The notes: generated from the letters alone by a model not told the origin. A stretch of DNA of 64,000 nt from Streptococcus pantholopis (GCF_001642085.1 NZ_CP014699.1:1054001-1118000), one strand, 5' to 3'. Counted from the stretch's first letter, positions 8,276 through 17,596 are shown. Translations and numbers: made by a program.

Positions 8276-8917
8276 TTACTTATAATAGCTGTACTTCTTC
8301 TCAACACGATGTGAGATAATCGTTACAATACCAATAAGGAGAAGGTAGATAGCACCAGCCACAAACATTGGCATTAAAGAAGCGTCCCGATTGGCAGCAG
8401 TCTTGCTGGCTAAAAGCAAATCTCCTACTCCAAGCACATAAACTAAAGAAGAATCCTTAACCAGATTAATTATTTCGTTAAACACACTTGGCAGAACAAT
8501 CTTGATGACTTGCGGCAAAATGATATAGCGTATCGTCTGAAACTGAGTAAACTTCAGCACCTTAGCAGCTTCATACTGGCCGCGGGGAACTGCAGCAATA
8601 CCTCCCCGAAAAATCTCTGCAAAATAAGCAGCATAGTTAAGTGTAAAGGCTAGGATAGCAGCGGGCATACGCCCAATTGTCACTCCGACACTGGGCAGAA
8701 CATAATAGAAAAAAATCAGCTGCAAAAGCAAGGGTGTGCCTCGCATCACCCAAATATACAAGGTCAGCAGCCAATTCAGAGGCTTAAAAGATACCTGCAT
8801 TAAAAAAGCCAAAACTGCCCCTATTGGGATTGATAAAACTAAAACAGTGATAAATACCTGTAACGTAATCAAAGCGCCGTTTAATAAATTAGGTAAAATG
8901 TCTAATAAATAAGCCAT
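8276..8917 (-). CDS. Amino acid ABC transporter permease
   Basis: This 213-residue His/Glu/Gln/Arg/opine-type permease has about five membrane segments and the EAA-like loop PRGQYEAAKVLKFTQFQTIRYI. The upstream motif NLLNGALITLQV is typical of the start of this family. Start chosen at 8917 (AGGAGAG just upstream); an alternative ATG at 8941 would add eight residues that include the Shine-Dalgarno. First gene of the operon. Confidence 0.92.
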   Translation of the reverse strand: MAYLLDILPNLLNGALITLQVFITVLVLSIPIGAVLAFLMQVSFKPLNWLLTLYIWVMRGTPLLLQLIFFYYVLPSVGVTIGRMPAAILAFTLNYAAYFAEIFRGGIAAVPRGQYEAAKVLKFTQFQTIRYIILPQVIKIVLPSVFNEIINLVKDSSLVYVLGVGDLLLASKTAANRDASLMPMFVAGAIYLLLIGIVTIISHRVEKKYSYYK

Positions 8918-8949
8918 GGTCTCTCCTGTCAGCATAATCACCTAACTAT

Positions 8950-8958
8950 TATACCAAA
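8950..8958 (-). promoter_or_regulatory. Extended -10 promoter of the amino acid ABC operon
   Basis: TGGTATAAT on the minus strand (TGn extension plus perfect -10) about 35 bp upstream of the permease start. No good -35 hexamer is visible. Confidence 0.55.
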
Positions 8959-9027
8959 TTTTCAGAAGATTTTGGAGATGGTTCCTAAATTATTTGCAAA
9001 AAGCTTCTCAGATAGGAGTTAACTGTA

Positions 9028-9082
9028 CAAAAAAAGGAAAGGTAAAATCAAATGCCTGCACAGAGACTTGATTTTACTCTTT
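9028..9082 (-). terminator. mtlD: Terminator of mtlD
   Basis: Minus strand AAGAGTAAAATCAA and TTGATTTTACCTTT form a long stem, followed by CCTTTTTTT. The mtl transcript ends here. Confidence 0.8.
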
Positions 9083-9095
9083 CTTCTTTAATAAA

Positions 9096-10244
9096 CTAAG
9101 CCTTTTTTTCAATACTGCTTACAATCTCTGCAATTAAAGCGCTATCCTTCAGGCCCGTGACCTCTGCAACAACCTGATCAGCTGGTTTTTGTGCTAAACT
9201 TTCCTGAAGCTGTCTGCTCTGTTCATCATCAGGGTCATTGTACTTAAAGACAAAACTGACCGTCCGCAATAGGCTGTCATAAGGCAGATGACGCTCTTTC
9301 AGCTCACGGATTGGCCGAATAAAGCGCTCATCAAAACCAAGCTTACGAATAGGTGTCCTAGCCACTCGAGTCACCTCATCAACAATATACGGATTTTCAA
9401 AGCGAGATAGGATGACCTTATGATAGTCAGCCAAAGCGGCCTCATCAAAGCCCCATTTAGCGATTAAAAGACTGCGGATTTCTGCCAGAACTGCTTCCAC
9501 ATTAGTTTTAACCTTGTCATTTTGCAAAGCCTCAAGAATGGTTTTTGCTCCATAAAAAGCTCCTGTGTAAGCTGAGGTAGCATGACCAGAGTTGACAGAA
9601 AAGAGCTTGCGTTCAATAAAGGGCTCTAGGTCTTCTTCATAATGCACCCCTTTTAATTTTAGATCAGGATTTTTCATGCGGCTGGTTTCAACAACCCACT
9701 CTTTAAAGGGCTCAACAACCACAAAAAGCGGATCATCATGGGACTGAGCCGGAACAATTCGGTCAACTGCAGCATTAGGAAAACCAACATGCTGCTGAGC
9801 ATAAGTCAAAGCTTCCTGTGACAGGTATTTTTTCACTTCTTCGTATAGAAACTGTGAACCACCAATCATATTTTCACAAGCCAAAACATCAATAGCTTGC
9901 TTATTATTGTCTGCACAACGTGCTTCAATCCCTTTGGCAATCAACTCGGCAATAAGCGGCAGGATATTAGGACCTATTGCAGTGGTGATCAAATCAGCTG
10001 TACGTATAGCTTCAACCACCGCTTCAGGATGCTGGCCATTGTTGATTCCATTAACATGCTGAATTGTAATATGGCGCTGACCTGCCTCTGCAATTTCAAT
10101 GTCGTACGACTGTCTCTCTTGCAAAGCGGTGATAATCGCTTCGTTTACATCAACAAAATCAATAGCAAACTGATTTTCTGCTAGAATTTCACCTATAAAA
10201 CCGCGGCCAATATTGCCCGCACCAAAATGCACTGCTTTCTTCAT
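9096..10244 (-). CDS. mtlD: Mannitol-1-phosphate 5-dehydrogenase
   Basis: This 382-residue cytosolic enzyme oxidises mannitol 1-phosphate to fructose 6-phosphate with NAD+, linking mannitol uptake to glycolysis. The N-terminus [15 protein letters not shown] is the dinucleotide-binding motif, and the catalytic segment [17 protein letters not shown] is present near residue 210. Length is as in streptococci. Start chosen at 10244 because GAGGAGGG lies 8 nt upstream. In the mutans-type operon mtlD normally closely follows mtlF. Here 844 bp of repeat elements lie between them, beginning 18 bp upstream of the start. Confidence 0.95.
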   Translation of the reverse strand: MKKAVHFGAGNIGRGFIGEILAENQFAIDFVDVNEAIITALQERQSYDIEIAEAGQRHITIQHVNGINNGQHPEAVVEAIRTADLITTAIGPNILPLIAELIAKGIEARCADNNKQAIDVLACENMIGGSQFLYEEVKKYLSQEALTYAQQHVGFPNAAVDRIVPAQSHDDPLFVVVEPFKEWVVETSRMKNPDLKLKGVHYEEDLEPFIERKLFSVNSGHATSAYTGAFYGAKTILEALQNDKVKTNVEAVLAEIRSLLIAKWGFDEAALADYHKVILSRFENPYIVDEVTRVARTPIRKLGFDERFIRPIRELKERHLPYDSLLRTVSFVFKYNDPDDEQSRQLQESLAQKPADQVVAEVTGLKDSALIAEIVSSIEKKA

Positions 10245-10262
10245 AAATACCCTCCTCACAAC

Positions 10263-10378
10263 AAGATACAAAGCCCGTTAAAAGAGCAAAGCAAAAATAG
10301 GAGCCTGACCGCCGAGTCATTAAAGACTCAAGGGAGGGCTGTCTTTTTTGCACAGCTCTTAGGGCGTGTTCAATTAAC
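10263..10378. repeat. Modular repeat, basic unit (about 115 bp)
   Basis: Left arm AAGATACAAAG-CCC-GTTAAAAGAGC and right arm TTTTTTGCACAGCTCTTA-GGGC-GTGTTCAATT. Arms pair as GCCC/GGGC and AGAGC/GCTCT, and the central hairpin is GAGTC/GACTC. First of five units filling the mtlF-mtlD gap. Confidence 0.85.
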
Positions 10379-10797
10379 AAGATACAAAGCCCGTTAAAAA
10401 CGCAAAAGGAAAATGGCGGTAAGTCCGAAATCTATGATTTCGCAGACGCACCCCTGCCAGGACGACTAGAAAGGTGCGGTCGACTGTTAAAGCGACAAAG
10501 CTTTCAGTCGTTTACGGTTGGCGGTAAGTCCGAAATCTATGATTTCGCAGACGCACCCCTGCCAGGACGACTAGAAAGGTGCGGTCGACTGTTAAGACGA
10601 CAAAGCTTTCAGACGTCTACGGTTGGCGGTAAGTCCGAAATCTATGATTTCGCAGACGCATCCCTGCCAAGACGACTAGAAGGGTGCGGTCGACTGCTAA
10701 GGCGACAAAGCCTTCAGACGTCTACGGCTGGATAGTAATAATACAGCACTCAGCTTGACTAGTTTTTCCCACAGCGTTTAGCCCGTGTTCAATTAAC
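10379..10797. repeat. Modular repeat carrying three 105-bp modules
   Basis: The left arm has AACGC and GGAAAA where the other type has AGAGC and GCAAAA. The right arm (about 10770-10797) has the matching TTTTTCCC and GCGTT. Between them are three head-to-tail 105-bp modules starting at 10415, 10520 and 10625. Each module has a GAAATC-nnn-GATTTC hairpin and a CGCACC/GGTGCG pair. The outer clamp here is GCCC/GCCC, which does not pair, so the unit may be a recombinant. Confidence 0.85.
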
Positions 10798-11027
10798 AAG
10801 ATACAAAGGGCGTTAAAAGAGCAAAGCAAAAATAGGAAAATTGACGAAGAGTCGCTGAGACTCTAGGAGATTTTATCTTTTTTGCACAGCTCTTAGCCCG
10901 TGTTCAATTAACAAGATACAAAGGGCGTTAAAAGAGCAAAGCAAAAATAGGAAAATTGACGAAGAGTCGCTGAGACTCTAGGAGATTTTATCTTTTTTGC
11001 ACAGCTCTTAGCCCGTGTTCAATTAAC
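10798..11027. repeat. Two identical 115-bp repeat units in tandem
   Basis: Units at 10798-10912 and 10913-11027 appear identical base for base. Each has clamp GGGC/GCCC, stem AGAGC/GCTCT and central hairpin GAGTC/GACTC, and ends GTGTTCAATTAAC. Identity suggests recent duplication. Confidence 0.9.
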
Positions 11028-11088
11028 AAGATACAAAAGTCGTTTAAAACACATAAGTCCGAAATCTTCCATTTCGTCTGCTGCGGTT
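11028..11088. repeat. Truncated repeat unit abutting the mtlF stop codon
   Basis: Left arm AAGATACAAAAGTCG followed by the start of a 105-bp module (AAGTCCGAAATC...). The unit is cut off at the 3' end of mtlF. Confidence 0.7.
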
Positions 11089-11526
11089 TTATTCTACATT
11101 TTCTAATAAGCGGATAATCTCTTCTTCAGTTTTAGCATCGGCTAGTTTAACCACATTATCCACATCAGCACAAAAGATAGAAATTTTTTGAATCATTTGC
11201 AGATGCTCATCGCCTATACCAGCAATACCAAATAAAACGGTAGCTATTTGCGGATTGCTCTCATCACCAAAATTAACGCCATCAGGAACCTGAATAACAG
11301 TAATTCCAGATTTTAAAACTCTTTCCTTAGCTGCATCAGTTCCGTGAGGGATTGCAATAAAATTTCCCATATAAACTGATAAATCGCGGTCCCTTTCCAC
11401 CATAGCCTCAATATACTCTTCTTCTACATAACCCTCTTTATAGAGAAGATGACCACAAAAGCGGATCGCTTCTTCTTTATTCGAAAAATCTTGGTTCAGT
11501 TTAATTAAACTTTTTTGAAATTCCAT
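11089..11526 (-). CDS. mtlF: Mannitol-specific PTS enzyme IIA
   Basis: This 145-residue cytosolic phosphocarrier takes phosphate from HPr and passes it to the IIB domain of MtlA. The fructose/mannitol IIA signature [21 protein letters not shown] contains the phosphorylated His61. It starts 1 nt after mtlR ends, so the two are translationally coupled. Separate IIA and IICB proteins are the known streptococcal arrangement. Confidence 0.95.
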   Translation of the reverse strand: MEFQKSLIKLNQDFSNKEEAIRFCGHLLYKEGYVEEEYIEAMVERDRDLSVYMGNFIAIPHGTDAAKERVLKSGITVIQVPDGVNFGDESNPQIATVLFGIAGIGDEHLQMIQKISIFCADVDNVVKLADAKTEEEIIRLLENVE

Positions 11527-11527
11527 C

Positions 11528-13483
11528 TTAGTTCTCCAATTTCTTTATTTTTTCGGTAAAAATTTGATTGAGCAGCTGATAAATGATATCTTTATTGCCG
11601 GTTTTATAAATTTCAGTATAGAGATGATTTTCAATAATGGACTGACTGATTGCTGTCATTAAGTCCCGTACCTCTGCACTTTCATGCAGGCGGGTTAACA
11701 TCACCAGTATCCGGGAAATTTCCTCTTCCTGATGATTCATCGACAGAGCCTTAACAGGCTGTTTTAGTTCAAAAACCAGAAAACAGGACCTCTCAATTTT
11801 ACTGGAATAGGTGTGAAGCAAGGCTAAATGTGTCTCAGGAATGGCTAGTGGACTGATTTCAAAGTGTTTCAAGAGTTTTTTTGCCAAATAATCTTTATCC
11901 GTAACATGTACTAATTCTTTGACAATCATTCTGACAGTTTCCGAAAACTGCGGAAGATTATCTATCTGCTTAAAAGAAAATTCAGATAGCAAAGCCTGAC
12001 TGGCTGTTAAATAGTTTTGAAAATTATAACTTGGTTTAAGATCGATGTCCTGAGGTATTTTAACATCGCGCTTGGCTTGTACATCCTGCAGATACTCTTG
12101 AAGCTGCAGGAGTTCTTTTCCATCAGGATAAACAGATATCATCTTTACATCCTGCAAAGAGGTCAGCTGAGTTGACAGGATACTGTCATAGTTTTTTCTG
12201 TCCTGTTCTGTAAAGCTAGACATAGCTTTTACTTTGACAGTTTCTACAAATGGTGCAATCGTTTTGAGACGGGTAATCAAAAGTTCGCAGGTCAACGGAC
12301 GTTCATCACTTAGCAGCAAAATTGTAATAGGATAGATATCCGGACTTCTTCTGAGACTGGAGGCAAAATGCAGTGTAATCAGCTCATATTCGGTTTCACT
12401 TTGCAAATAAACAGGGAAGATCTCTCTTACCAGCAGTGTGACCACACGATGCAAGTATTCACTGTGATTAAGCGCAGAATGTCTGATAGTCGCATTTGCT
12501 GAATCTTCAAAAATAATTGGTATAGCCAAGCTCAGCCGGATATGATTAAATAAGAATTTAAACAAGGTTCGATCCTTAGCAAAATTGATTTTGGTATACA
12601 AAGCTACTTTATCAATAAGATTGGAAACATTATAGAAAAATTCACTGTCGAAATTTTCATGAAAAAGCGGTGTCTCCTGCCTTTTAATCACTAATTCATC
12701 TAAAACAGCTGCATAATAGAGAATCTCCTGTATCGGGTAAAAAAGACCATTTTTTTCCGATAACTCTGCATAAACCGACTTAGCAAAATCAAGCGAAACC
12801 TTGCTGACGACAGGGGACACACTCTCAGGTATTGCTCCATAGCCTGTCAAAGCCAGCAAAATAATAAAAAACTGGCTCATTTTTGCATCAATATCAGGCA
12901 GTATTGACTGATGAGCCTGAAAGATAAGCGTCGCTCTTTTCAGGTAGTCCTCATTGTCTGCTTTGAAAGAACTATAGTCATACTGCCAAAAATCAGAGAC
13001 AGGAATATTGTTGGTCATCAGTACAGCTAACACCCGGCGCAGAGTTGTACTGTTTGGGTCAATAGAATACCCTTTCCTGCGTATCAGCTGCAAATCAAAG
13101 TCTGAAAACCGTTTTTCAATATCGGAAATATCCTGAATAATAGTCACATTGCTCACAGCAAAAGTTTCTTGCAGCTCTTCATTTGTCACTTCAGCCTCCG
13201 CTGTCAGCAGCTTAAAAGCAATCAAATTTAAACGCTCATTGCGCGAGAAAACAGTCTGACTGGTAAATTCTCCCAAATTTTCCAATTCACCGGTTAATAA
13301 ATAGTGGTTACCTTCCTTGATAATGCCAATATCCATCTGATTAAGGCTCTCTGTTAAATCAGCCAGAGTTCGGTAAACTGTCCGTCTGGAAACTTTTAAA
13401 ATATCTGAAATATTATTGATTGAAAGCTTTCCAAAATCCTGGAAAGCTTTCAGCAATTGTTCTTCACGTTTGGTTAGTAGCAT
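11528..13483 (-). CDS. mtlR: PRD-containing activator of the mannitol operon
   Basis: This 651-residue DNA-binding regulator belongs to the MtlR/ManR family, activated by PTS phosphorylation. Two N-terminal winged-helix segments occur at about 5-60 and 85-135 ([28 protein letters not shown]). Two PRD domains follow at about 185-400. A IIB(Gat)-like domain lies at about 405-490 and a IIA-like domain at about 510-650. It sits between mtlA and mtlF, as in S. mutans. It probably binds the palindrome at 15340-15360 upstream of mtlA. Confidence 0.92.
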   Translation of the reverse strand: MLLTKREEQLLKAFQDFGKLSINNISDILKVSRRTVYRTLADLTESLNQMDIGIIKEGNHYLLTGELENLGEFTSQTVFSRNERLNLIAFKLLTAEAEVTNEELQETFAVSNVTIIQDISDIEKRFSDFDLQLIRRKGYSIDPNSTTLRRVLAVLMTNNIPVSDFWQYDYSSFKADNEDYLKRATLIFQAHQSILPDIDAKMSQFFIILLALTGYGAIPESVSPVVSKVSLDFAKSVYAELSEKNGLFYPIQEILYYAAVLDELVIKRQETPLFHENFDSEFFYNVSNLIDKVALYTKINFAKDRTLFKFLFNHIRLSLAIPIIFEDSANATIRHSALNHSEYLHRVVTLLVREIFPVYLQSETEYELITLHFASSLRRSPDIYPITILLLSDERPLTCELLITRLKTIAPFVETVKVKAMSSFTEQDRKNYDSILSTQLTSLQDVKMISVYPDGKELLQLQEYLQDVQAKRDVKIPQDIDLKPSYNFQNYLTASQALLSEFSFKQIDNLPQFSETVRMIVKELVHVTDKDYLAKKLLKHFEISPLAIPETHLALLHTYSSKIERSCFLVFELKQPVKALSMNHQEEEISRILVMLTRLHESAEVRDLMTAISQSIIENHLYTEIYKTGNKDIIYQLLNQIFTEKIKKLEN

Positions 13484-13506
13484 ATACTTATTATATACTT
13501 TTACTG

Positions 13507-15273
13507 TTATTTATGCATGCGGGCAACCATTTTATCATATTCAGGCGTTGTCACCAAACTGTCAACCACCAAAATTTGAGCTTTAGGGGCTTCCTGCTGA
13601 ACCAGTGCCTGATTAGCAATTGTTGTCACAAGCAAAATATTTTCAGCATTGAACTTCCCTAAACTGCTGTTTGCTGCCTTAGAAACAGGCACAGCAATGC
13701 CATTGTTTTTAAAGATTGCCTCAAGGGTAGACTGCCCCATAGTTGCTGAACCCCGTGCTTGATCGTAGGCAAAAACAACTTCGTCAATATAGTTCAGGTC
13801 AATTTCACTATCATCAGACTTGCCATCAGTTGGTCCAGATGAAGCTGCAGCTGTTTGAGAAGCTGTTCCGGCAAGCATAGACACAATATCATCATACTTA
13901 GGAGTAGCTAAAAAGTTATCTACAGCTACATGAACTGCGCTAGGTGTTTTCTGAGCAGCCCGGTCTGCCAATTCCTCTTGAGTGACAATTAAAGTATTAG
14001 GCGTATCAGTCAGGTTAGAGATCGACTTGTTAGAAACCGGCAAATCAAGGCCAGCTTTCTTCACCTTATCACGAAGGATCGAAGCACCCATAGCTGAACT
14101 TCCCATGCCGGCGTCACAGGCAAAAATAATTTGCTGTACTGAATCAGCTGAAATATCTTCTGTTATCGCTGGCGCTGCTTCACTCTGCCCTTTAGATTCT
14201 GCTTTAGCTGCCTGAGTAGCCGCCTGAGCTTCTGCTAACGAATCTCCATCAGACTTATCTGCTTTCAGGATAGGAGCCGCAACAAGGAAGGAAACTGCTG
14301 TAGCCACAAAGACACCGGCCAGAACAGGCAGATAGCCTCCTCGAGGGGTCATCGCTAAGATAGCAATAATGGAACCGGGTGAAGCGGCGCCCGACAGTCC
14401 TGCTCCAAGCAGCTGGAAAGTAAAGGTACCAGATACACCGCCTGCGATAACCGCTAAGAAAAGGAGCGGTTTCATCATGACATAAGGGAAATAAATTTCA
14501 TGGATACCACCTAAGAAATGAATGACCATGGCTCCCCAAGAAGAAGATTTAGCTGATCCCTTGCCAAAAATAGCAAAAGCAAGCAAGACTCCAAGACCGG
14601 GACCAGGATTGGTTTCAAGCAAGAAGAGAATAGACTTGCCGGCCGCAGCCACCTGCTCAGCCCCAAGAGGTGTGAAAATACCGTGGTTAAGAGCATTATT
14701 CAAGAAGAGAATCTTAGCGGGTTCAATCAAAATATTAGCCAGCGGCAACAATCTCGCTTCAACAATCGCCTGTACTCCGACACCAATTGCGTTTGTCAGG
14801 CTGGAAACAATAGGACCAACAGCTAAGAAAGCCAAAATAATCAAAATAAAGCCAATAATACCAGCAGAGAAATTATTAACCAGCATTTCAAACCCTGCTT
14901 TTACCTTATCCTGAAAGACCTGGTCAAATTTTTTGATACACCAAGCTCCAAGCGGCCCCATAATCATTGCACCAATAAACATTGGGACATCAGAGCCTGC
15001 TACAGCACCGAACGTGGCAATCGCTCCAACCACAGCACCGCGCTGGCCGTAAACATTATAGCCGCCGGTATAGCCGATTAAGACTGGCAGCAAATAAGTT
15101 AGAATCGGACTGACCATCACATTGAGAGTTGGATTCGGCAGCCAGCCGGTATCAATAAACAGAGTGGTTAAAATTCCCCAGGCGATGAAGGCTCCAATAT
15201 TGGGCATAACCATATTGGAAAGAGCCGTTCCTAGTTTTTGCACTCTGACTTTTAATGAACTTTTGTTTTCCAT
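13507..15273 (-). CDS. mtlA: Mannitol PTS permease IICB with an extra degenerate IIB-like domain
   Basis: This 588-residue membrane protein imports mannitol as mannitol 1-phosphate. The IIC membrane domain spans about 1-345. The IIB domain has FACDAGMGSSAMG with the phosphorylated Cys386. After an Ala/Ser-rich linker a second IIB-like domain (about 495-588) reads FAYDQARGSATMG, with Tyr503 in place of the cysteine, so it cannot be phosphorylated there. AAGGAGGA lies upstream of the ATG. First gene of the mtl operon. Confidence 0.94.
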   Translation of the reverse strand: MENKSSLKVRVQKLGTALSNMVMPNIGAFIAWGILTTLFIDTGWLPNPTLNVMVSPILTYLLPVLIGYTGGYNVYGQRGAVVGAIATFGAVAGSDVPMFIGAMIMGPLGAWCIKKFDQVFQDKVKAGFEMLVNNFSAGIIGFILIILAFLAVGPIVSSLTNAIGVGVQAIVEARLLPLANILIEPAKILFLNNALNHGIFTPLGAEQVAAAGKSILFLLETNPGPGLGVLLAFAIFGKGSAKSSSWGAMVIHFLGGIHEIYFPYVMMKPLLFLAVIAGGVSGTFTFQLLGAGLSGAASPGSIIAILAMTPRGGYLPVLAGVFVATAVSFLVAAPILKADKSDGDSLAEAQAATQAAKAESKGQSEAAPAITEDISADSVQQIIFACDAGMGSSAMGASILRDKVKKAGLDLPVSNKSISNLTDTPNTLIVTQEELADRAAQKTPSAVHVAVDNFLATPKYDDIVSMLAGTASQTAAASSGPTDGKSDDSEIDLNYIDEVVFAYDQARGSATMGQSTLEAIFKNNGIAVPVSKAANSSLGKFNAENILLVTTIANQALVQQEAPKAQILVVDSLVTTPEYDKMVARMHK

Positions 15274-15302
15274 GTCAAAGTTCCTCCTTCTTTCTTATCT
15301 TC

Positions 15303-15327
15303 ATTATAAGGCAATCCAGCCTGTCAA
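15303..15327 (-). promoter_or_regulatory. mtlA: Candidate mtl operon promoter with a short spacer
   Basis: On the minus strand TTGACA (15322-15327) and TATAAT (15303-15308) are both perfect but only 13 bp apart. This is far from the optimal 17, consistent with a promoter needing an activator. A different -10 (about TAATGA) is possible. Confidence 0.45.
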
Positions 15328-15339
15328 AACACTCAAATT

Positions 15340-15360
15340 TTGGCACAATTTTTGTGTCAG
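15340..15360 (-). promoter_or_regulatory. Candidate MtlR operator
   Basis: The palindromic pair TTGGCACA-n5-TGTGTCAG matches the published Bacillus/Geobacillus MtlR pattern (TTGnCACA spacer TGTGnCAA) except for a 5-nt spacer and one end base. It lies just upstream of the candidate -35. Confidence 0.6.
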
Positions 15361-15534
15361 ATTGATAAAGTTTGATGCAAAAGTTTCTCAAATACCTACT
15401 CTGTTTCAAAGCACTGCTGAAAATCACTTCAACTTGCAGTTACAGATGAGAAAAGATTAGCAAAAAAGCAGCTAAATACCTTTAGTCTGCTGCGCTCTGT
15501 GGAAGAGGTCAAAAACAATTTGAATAATCAAACT

Positions 15535-15605
15535 TTTCGCTTCACTCTTCTAGTCGTCCTGGCAGAGGAGCGTCTGCCAAATCGAAGATTTCGGACTTGC
15601 CGTCT
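15535..15605 (-). repeat. Partial 105-bp repeat module, inverted orientation
   Basis: Minus strand reads GGCAAGTCCGAAATCTTCG, GCAGACGC, CCTCTGCCAGGACGACTAGA. These match the module, after which similarity stops. It lies in the 15361-15647 gap between mtlA and glmS. I see nothing else supportable in that gap. Confidence 0.7.
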
Positions 15606-15647
15606 TTTTGCTGTGAGCCTGAATAGGCCGAATAGGCCTTGCATCTT

Positions 15648-15676
15648 AAAAACCTTCCAGAATTCTGAAAGGTTTT
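15648..15676 (-). terminator. glmS: Terminator of glmS
   Basis: AAAACCTTTCAG-AATT-CTGGAAGGTTTTT on the minus strand, 27 nt after the glmS stop. Confidence 0.8.
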
Positions 15677-15702
15677 ATTTACTTTATAAAGACAAAGTCG
15701 GT

Positions 15703-17517
15703 TTATTCAACGGTAACGGCTTTAGCCAGATTACGCGGTTTATCCACATCAAGCCCACGCTGCAGAGAAGCATAGTAAGCAATCAGCTGGGTAGGAATAA
15801 CCATTGCAATCGTTGTTAAATAAGGATGGACTTTATTAACAATAATATCGTCTCCTTCACGGGCTAGGTCTTCTTCAACAATGACAAGCGCATTGGCTCC
15901 GCGGGAAACCACTTCAGCAATGTTACCACGTGTATGAGCCGCAATTTTTTCACTTGTTGAAATCAATGCAATAACCGGCGTCCCTTCCTCTATTAGGGAA
16001 ATCGTTCCATGTTTTAATTCGCCGGCAGCAAATCCTTCACATTGAATGTATGAAATTTCTTTTAATTTGAGGGAGGCTTCCATTGTTACATAATAATCAA
16101 TTCCGCGTCCAATATAGAAAGCATTGCGGGCTGTACTGAGTAAATGCTGAACTTTTTCAGCAATCAAATCTTTCTCTGACAATGTCGCTTCAATCGCCTG
16201 AGCAACAATGGACAGTTCATGAACCAAATCAAAATCCAGAGCTTCCTGCTTGCCATTAGCTTCACCGACAGCTTTTGCCAAAAAGGCTAGAGTAGCAACC
16301 TGTGCAGTGTAGGCTTTGGTAGAAGCCACCGCAATTTCCGGACCGGCATGCAGCAGCATTGTATAAGTAGCCTCACGCGATAATGTAGAGCCCGGAACAT
16401 TGGTGATAGTCAAACTAGGAATTCCCATCTCATTAGCCTTGACCAAGACCTGACGGCTGTCTGCAGTTTCACCAGATTGGGTTAAAAGGATAAATAATGG
16501 CTTCTTACTTAAAAGCGGCATATTGTAGCCCCATTCCGAAGCCACTCCCAATTCAACCGGTGTATCTGTCAGCGTTTCCAGCATTGATTTTGCAGCAAAA
16601 CCAGCATTATAAGATGTCCCAGCAGCTAAAATATAAATACGGTCTGATTCCTGAACAGCTTTAACAATGTTAGAGTCGACAGTCATATTCCCATTTTCAT
16701 CTGCGTAAGTATTGATGAGTTTTCTCATTACCGTAGGCTGCTCGTCAATTTCTTTAAGCATGTAGAATGGATAGGTCCCTTTGCCTATATCAGAAAGGTC
16801 CAACTCAGCAGTGTAGGTATCACGTTCAATAGCATGACCGTCATAATCTTGAACTTCAACATTATCTTTGGTTACAAGTACCAGTTCTTGATCATGAATT
16901 TCCATATACTGACTGGTTTCACGAATCATGGCCATTGCATCCGAGCAGACCATATTGTAACCTTGTCCAAGACCAATCAGCAAAGGTGATTTATTTTTGG
17001 CGACATAAATAGTATCGGGATTTTCAGCATCAATCAAGGCAAAAGCATAAGAACCTTCGATAATGTGCAGCGCTTTTTTAAAGGCTTCCAGAACCGACAA
17101 ACCATCCTCTTCAACAAATTTTCCAATTAAATGAACAGCAATTTCGGTATCTGTTTGCCCTTTGAGCTGATGGTCTGCCAGATACGTTTCTTTCATTTGA
17201 AGATAGTTTTCAATAACACCATTATGCACTAGAATAAAGCGGCCTGTTTGAGAAGTGTGAGGGTGAGCATTATCTTCACTTGGTTTACCATGAGTAGCCC
17301 AGCGGGTATGCCCGATTCCTGCAGTTCCTGTCACTGTATCACCGACTTTTTCTGCTAAATCTGCAATTCGGCCAACTGCTTTAACCAGCTGCCCTTTTTC
17401 ACCATCTGTCACAAAAACGCCGGCTGAATCATAGCCGCGATATTCCAACTTTTCAAGTCCTTGAATCAGGATGTCAGTTGCATTTGCATTCCCGACAACA
17501 CCAACAATACCACACAT
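15703..17517 (-). CDS. glmS: Glutamine-fructose-6-phosphate aminotransferase (isomerizing)
   Basis: This 604-residue cytosolic enzyme makes glucosamine 6-phosphate from fructose 6-phosphate and glutamine, the first step towards peptidoglycan and other amino sugars. The mature N-terminus CGIVG gives the nucleophilic Cys, and the glutaminase domain spans about 1-240. Two SIS domains follow (AAGTSYNAGFAAK; GRGIDYYVTMEASLKLKEISYIQCEGF), ending with DKPRNLAKAVTVE. Start chosen at 17517, with AAAGG upstream. Two NagR-type sites bracket the promoter, so control by amino-sugar supply is likely. Confidence 0.96.
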   Translation of the reverse strand: MCGIVGVVGNANATDILIQGLEKLEYRGYDSAGVFVTDGEKGQLVKAVGRIADLAEKVGDTVTGTAGIGHTRWATHGKPSEDNAHPHTSQTGRFILVHNGVIENYLQMKETYLADHQLKGQTDTEIAVHLIGKFVEEDGLSVLEAFKKALHIIEGSYAFALIDAENPDTIYVAKNKSPLLIGLGQGYNMVCSDAMAMIRETSQYMEIHDQELVLVTKDNVEVQDYDGHAIERDTYTAELDLSDIGKGTYPFYMLKEIDEQPTVMRKLINTYADENGNMTVDSNIVKAVQESDRIYILAAGTSYNAGFAAKSMLETLTDTPVELGVASEWGYNMPLLSKKPLFILLTQSGETADSRQVLVKANEMGIPSLTITNVPGSTLSREATYTMLLHAGPEIAVASTKAYTAQVATLAFLAKAVGEANGKQEALDFDLVHELSIVAQAIEATLSEKDLIAEKVQHLLSTARNAFYIGRGIDYYVTMEASLKLKEISYIQCEGFAAGELKHGTISLIEEGTPVIALISTSEKIAAHTRGNIAEVVSRGANALVIVEEDLAREGDDIIVNKVHPYLTTIAMVIPTQLIAYYASLQRGLDVDKPRNLAKAVTVE

Positions 17518-17584
17518 AGTTTTTACCTTTAGCAGAAACACCAATTTTACATTTCTGCCTCTTCTTTCTTAAGTTTGATTTGAG

Positions 17585-17596
17585 AATTGGTATAGT
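17585..17596. promoter_or_regulatory. NagR-type operator (dre site) in the glmS leader
   Basis: AATTGGTATAGT matches the ATTGGTATAG core of dre sites bound by the GntR-family regulator NagR (YvoA in Bacillus). It lies downstream of the glmS -10. Confidence 0.7.

Noticed and set aside
10798..10912. Outward promoter carried by the repeat (TTGAAC and GATAAAAT on the minus strand)
   Set aside because: The hexamers are about 24 bp apart, too far for a sigma-A promoter.
10415..11027. Direct repeats suggesting a CRISPR array
   Set aside because: Repeats are 105 or 115 bp and contiguous, with no unique spacers and no cas genes nearby.
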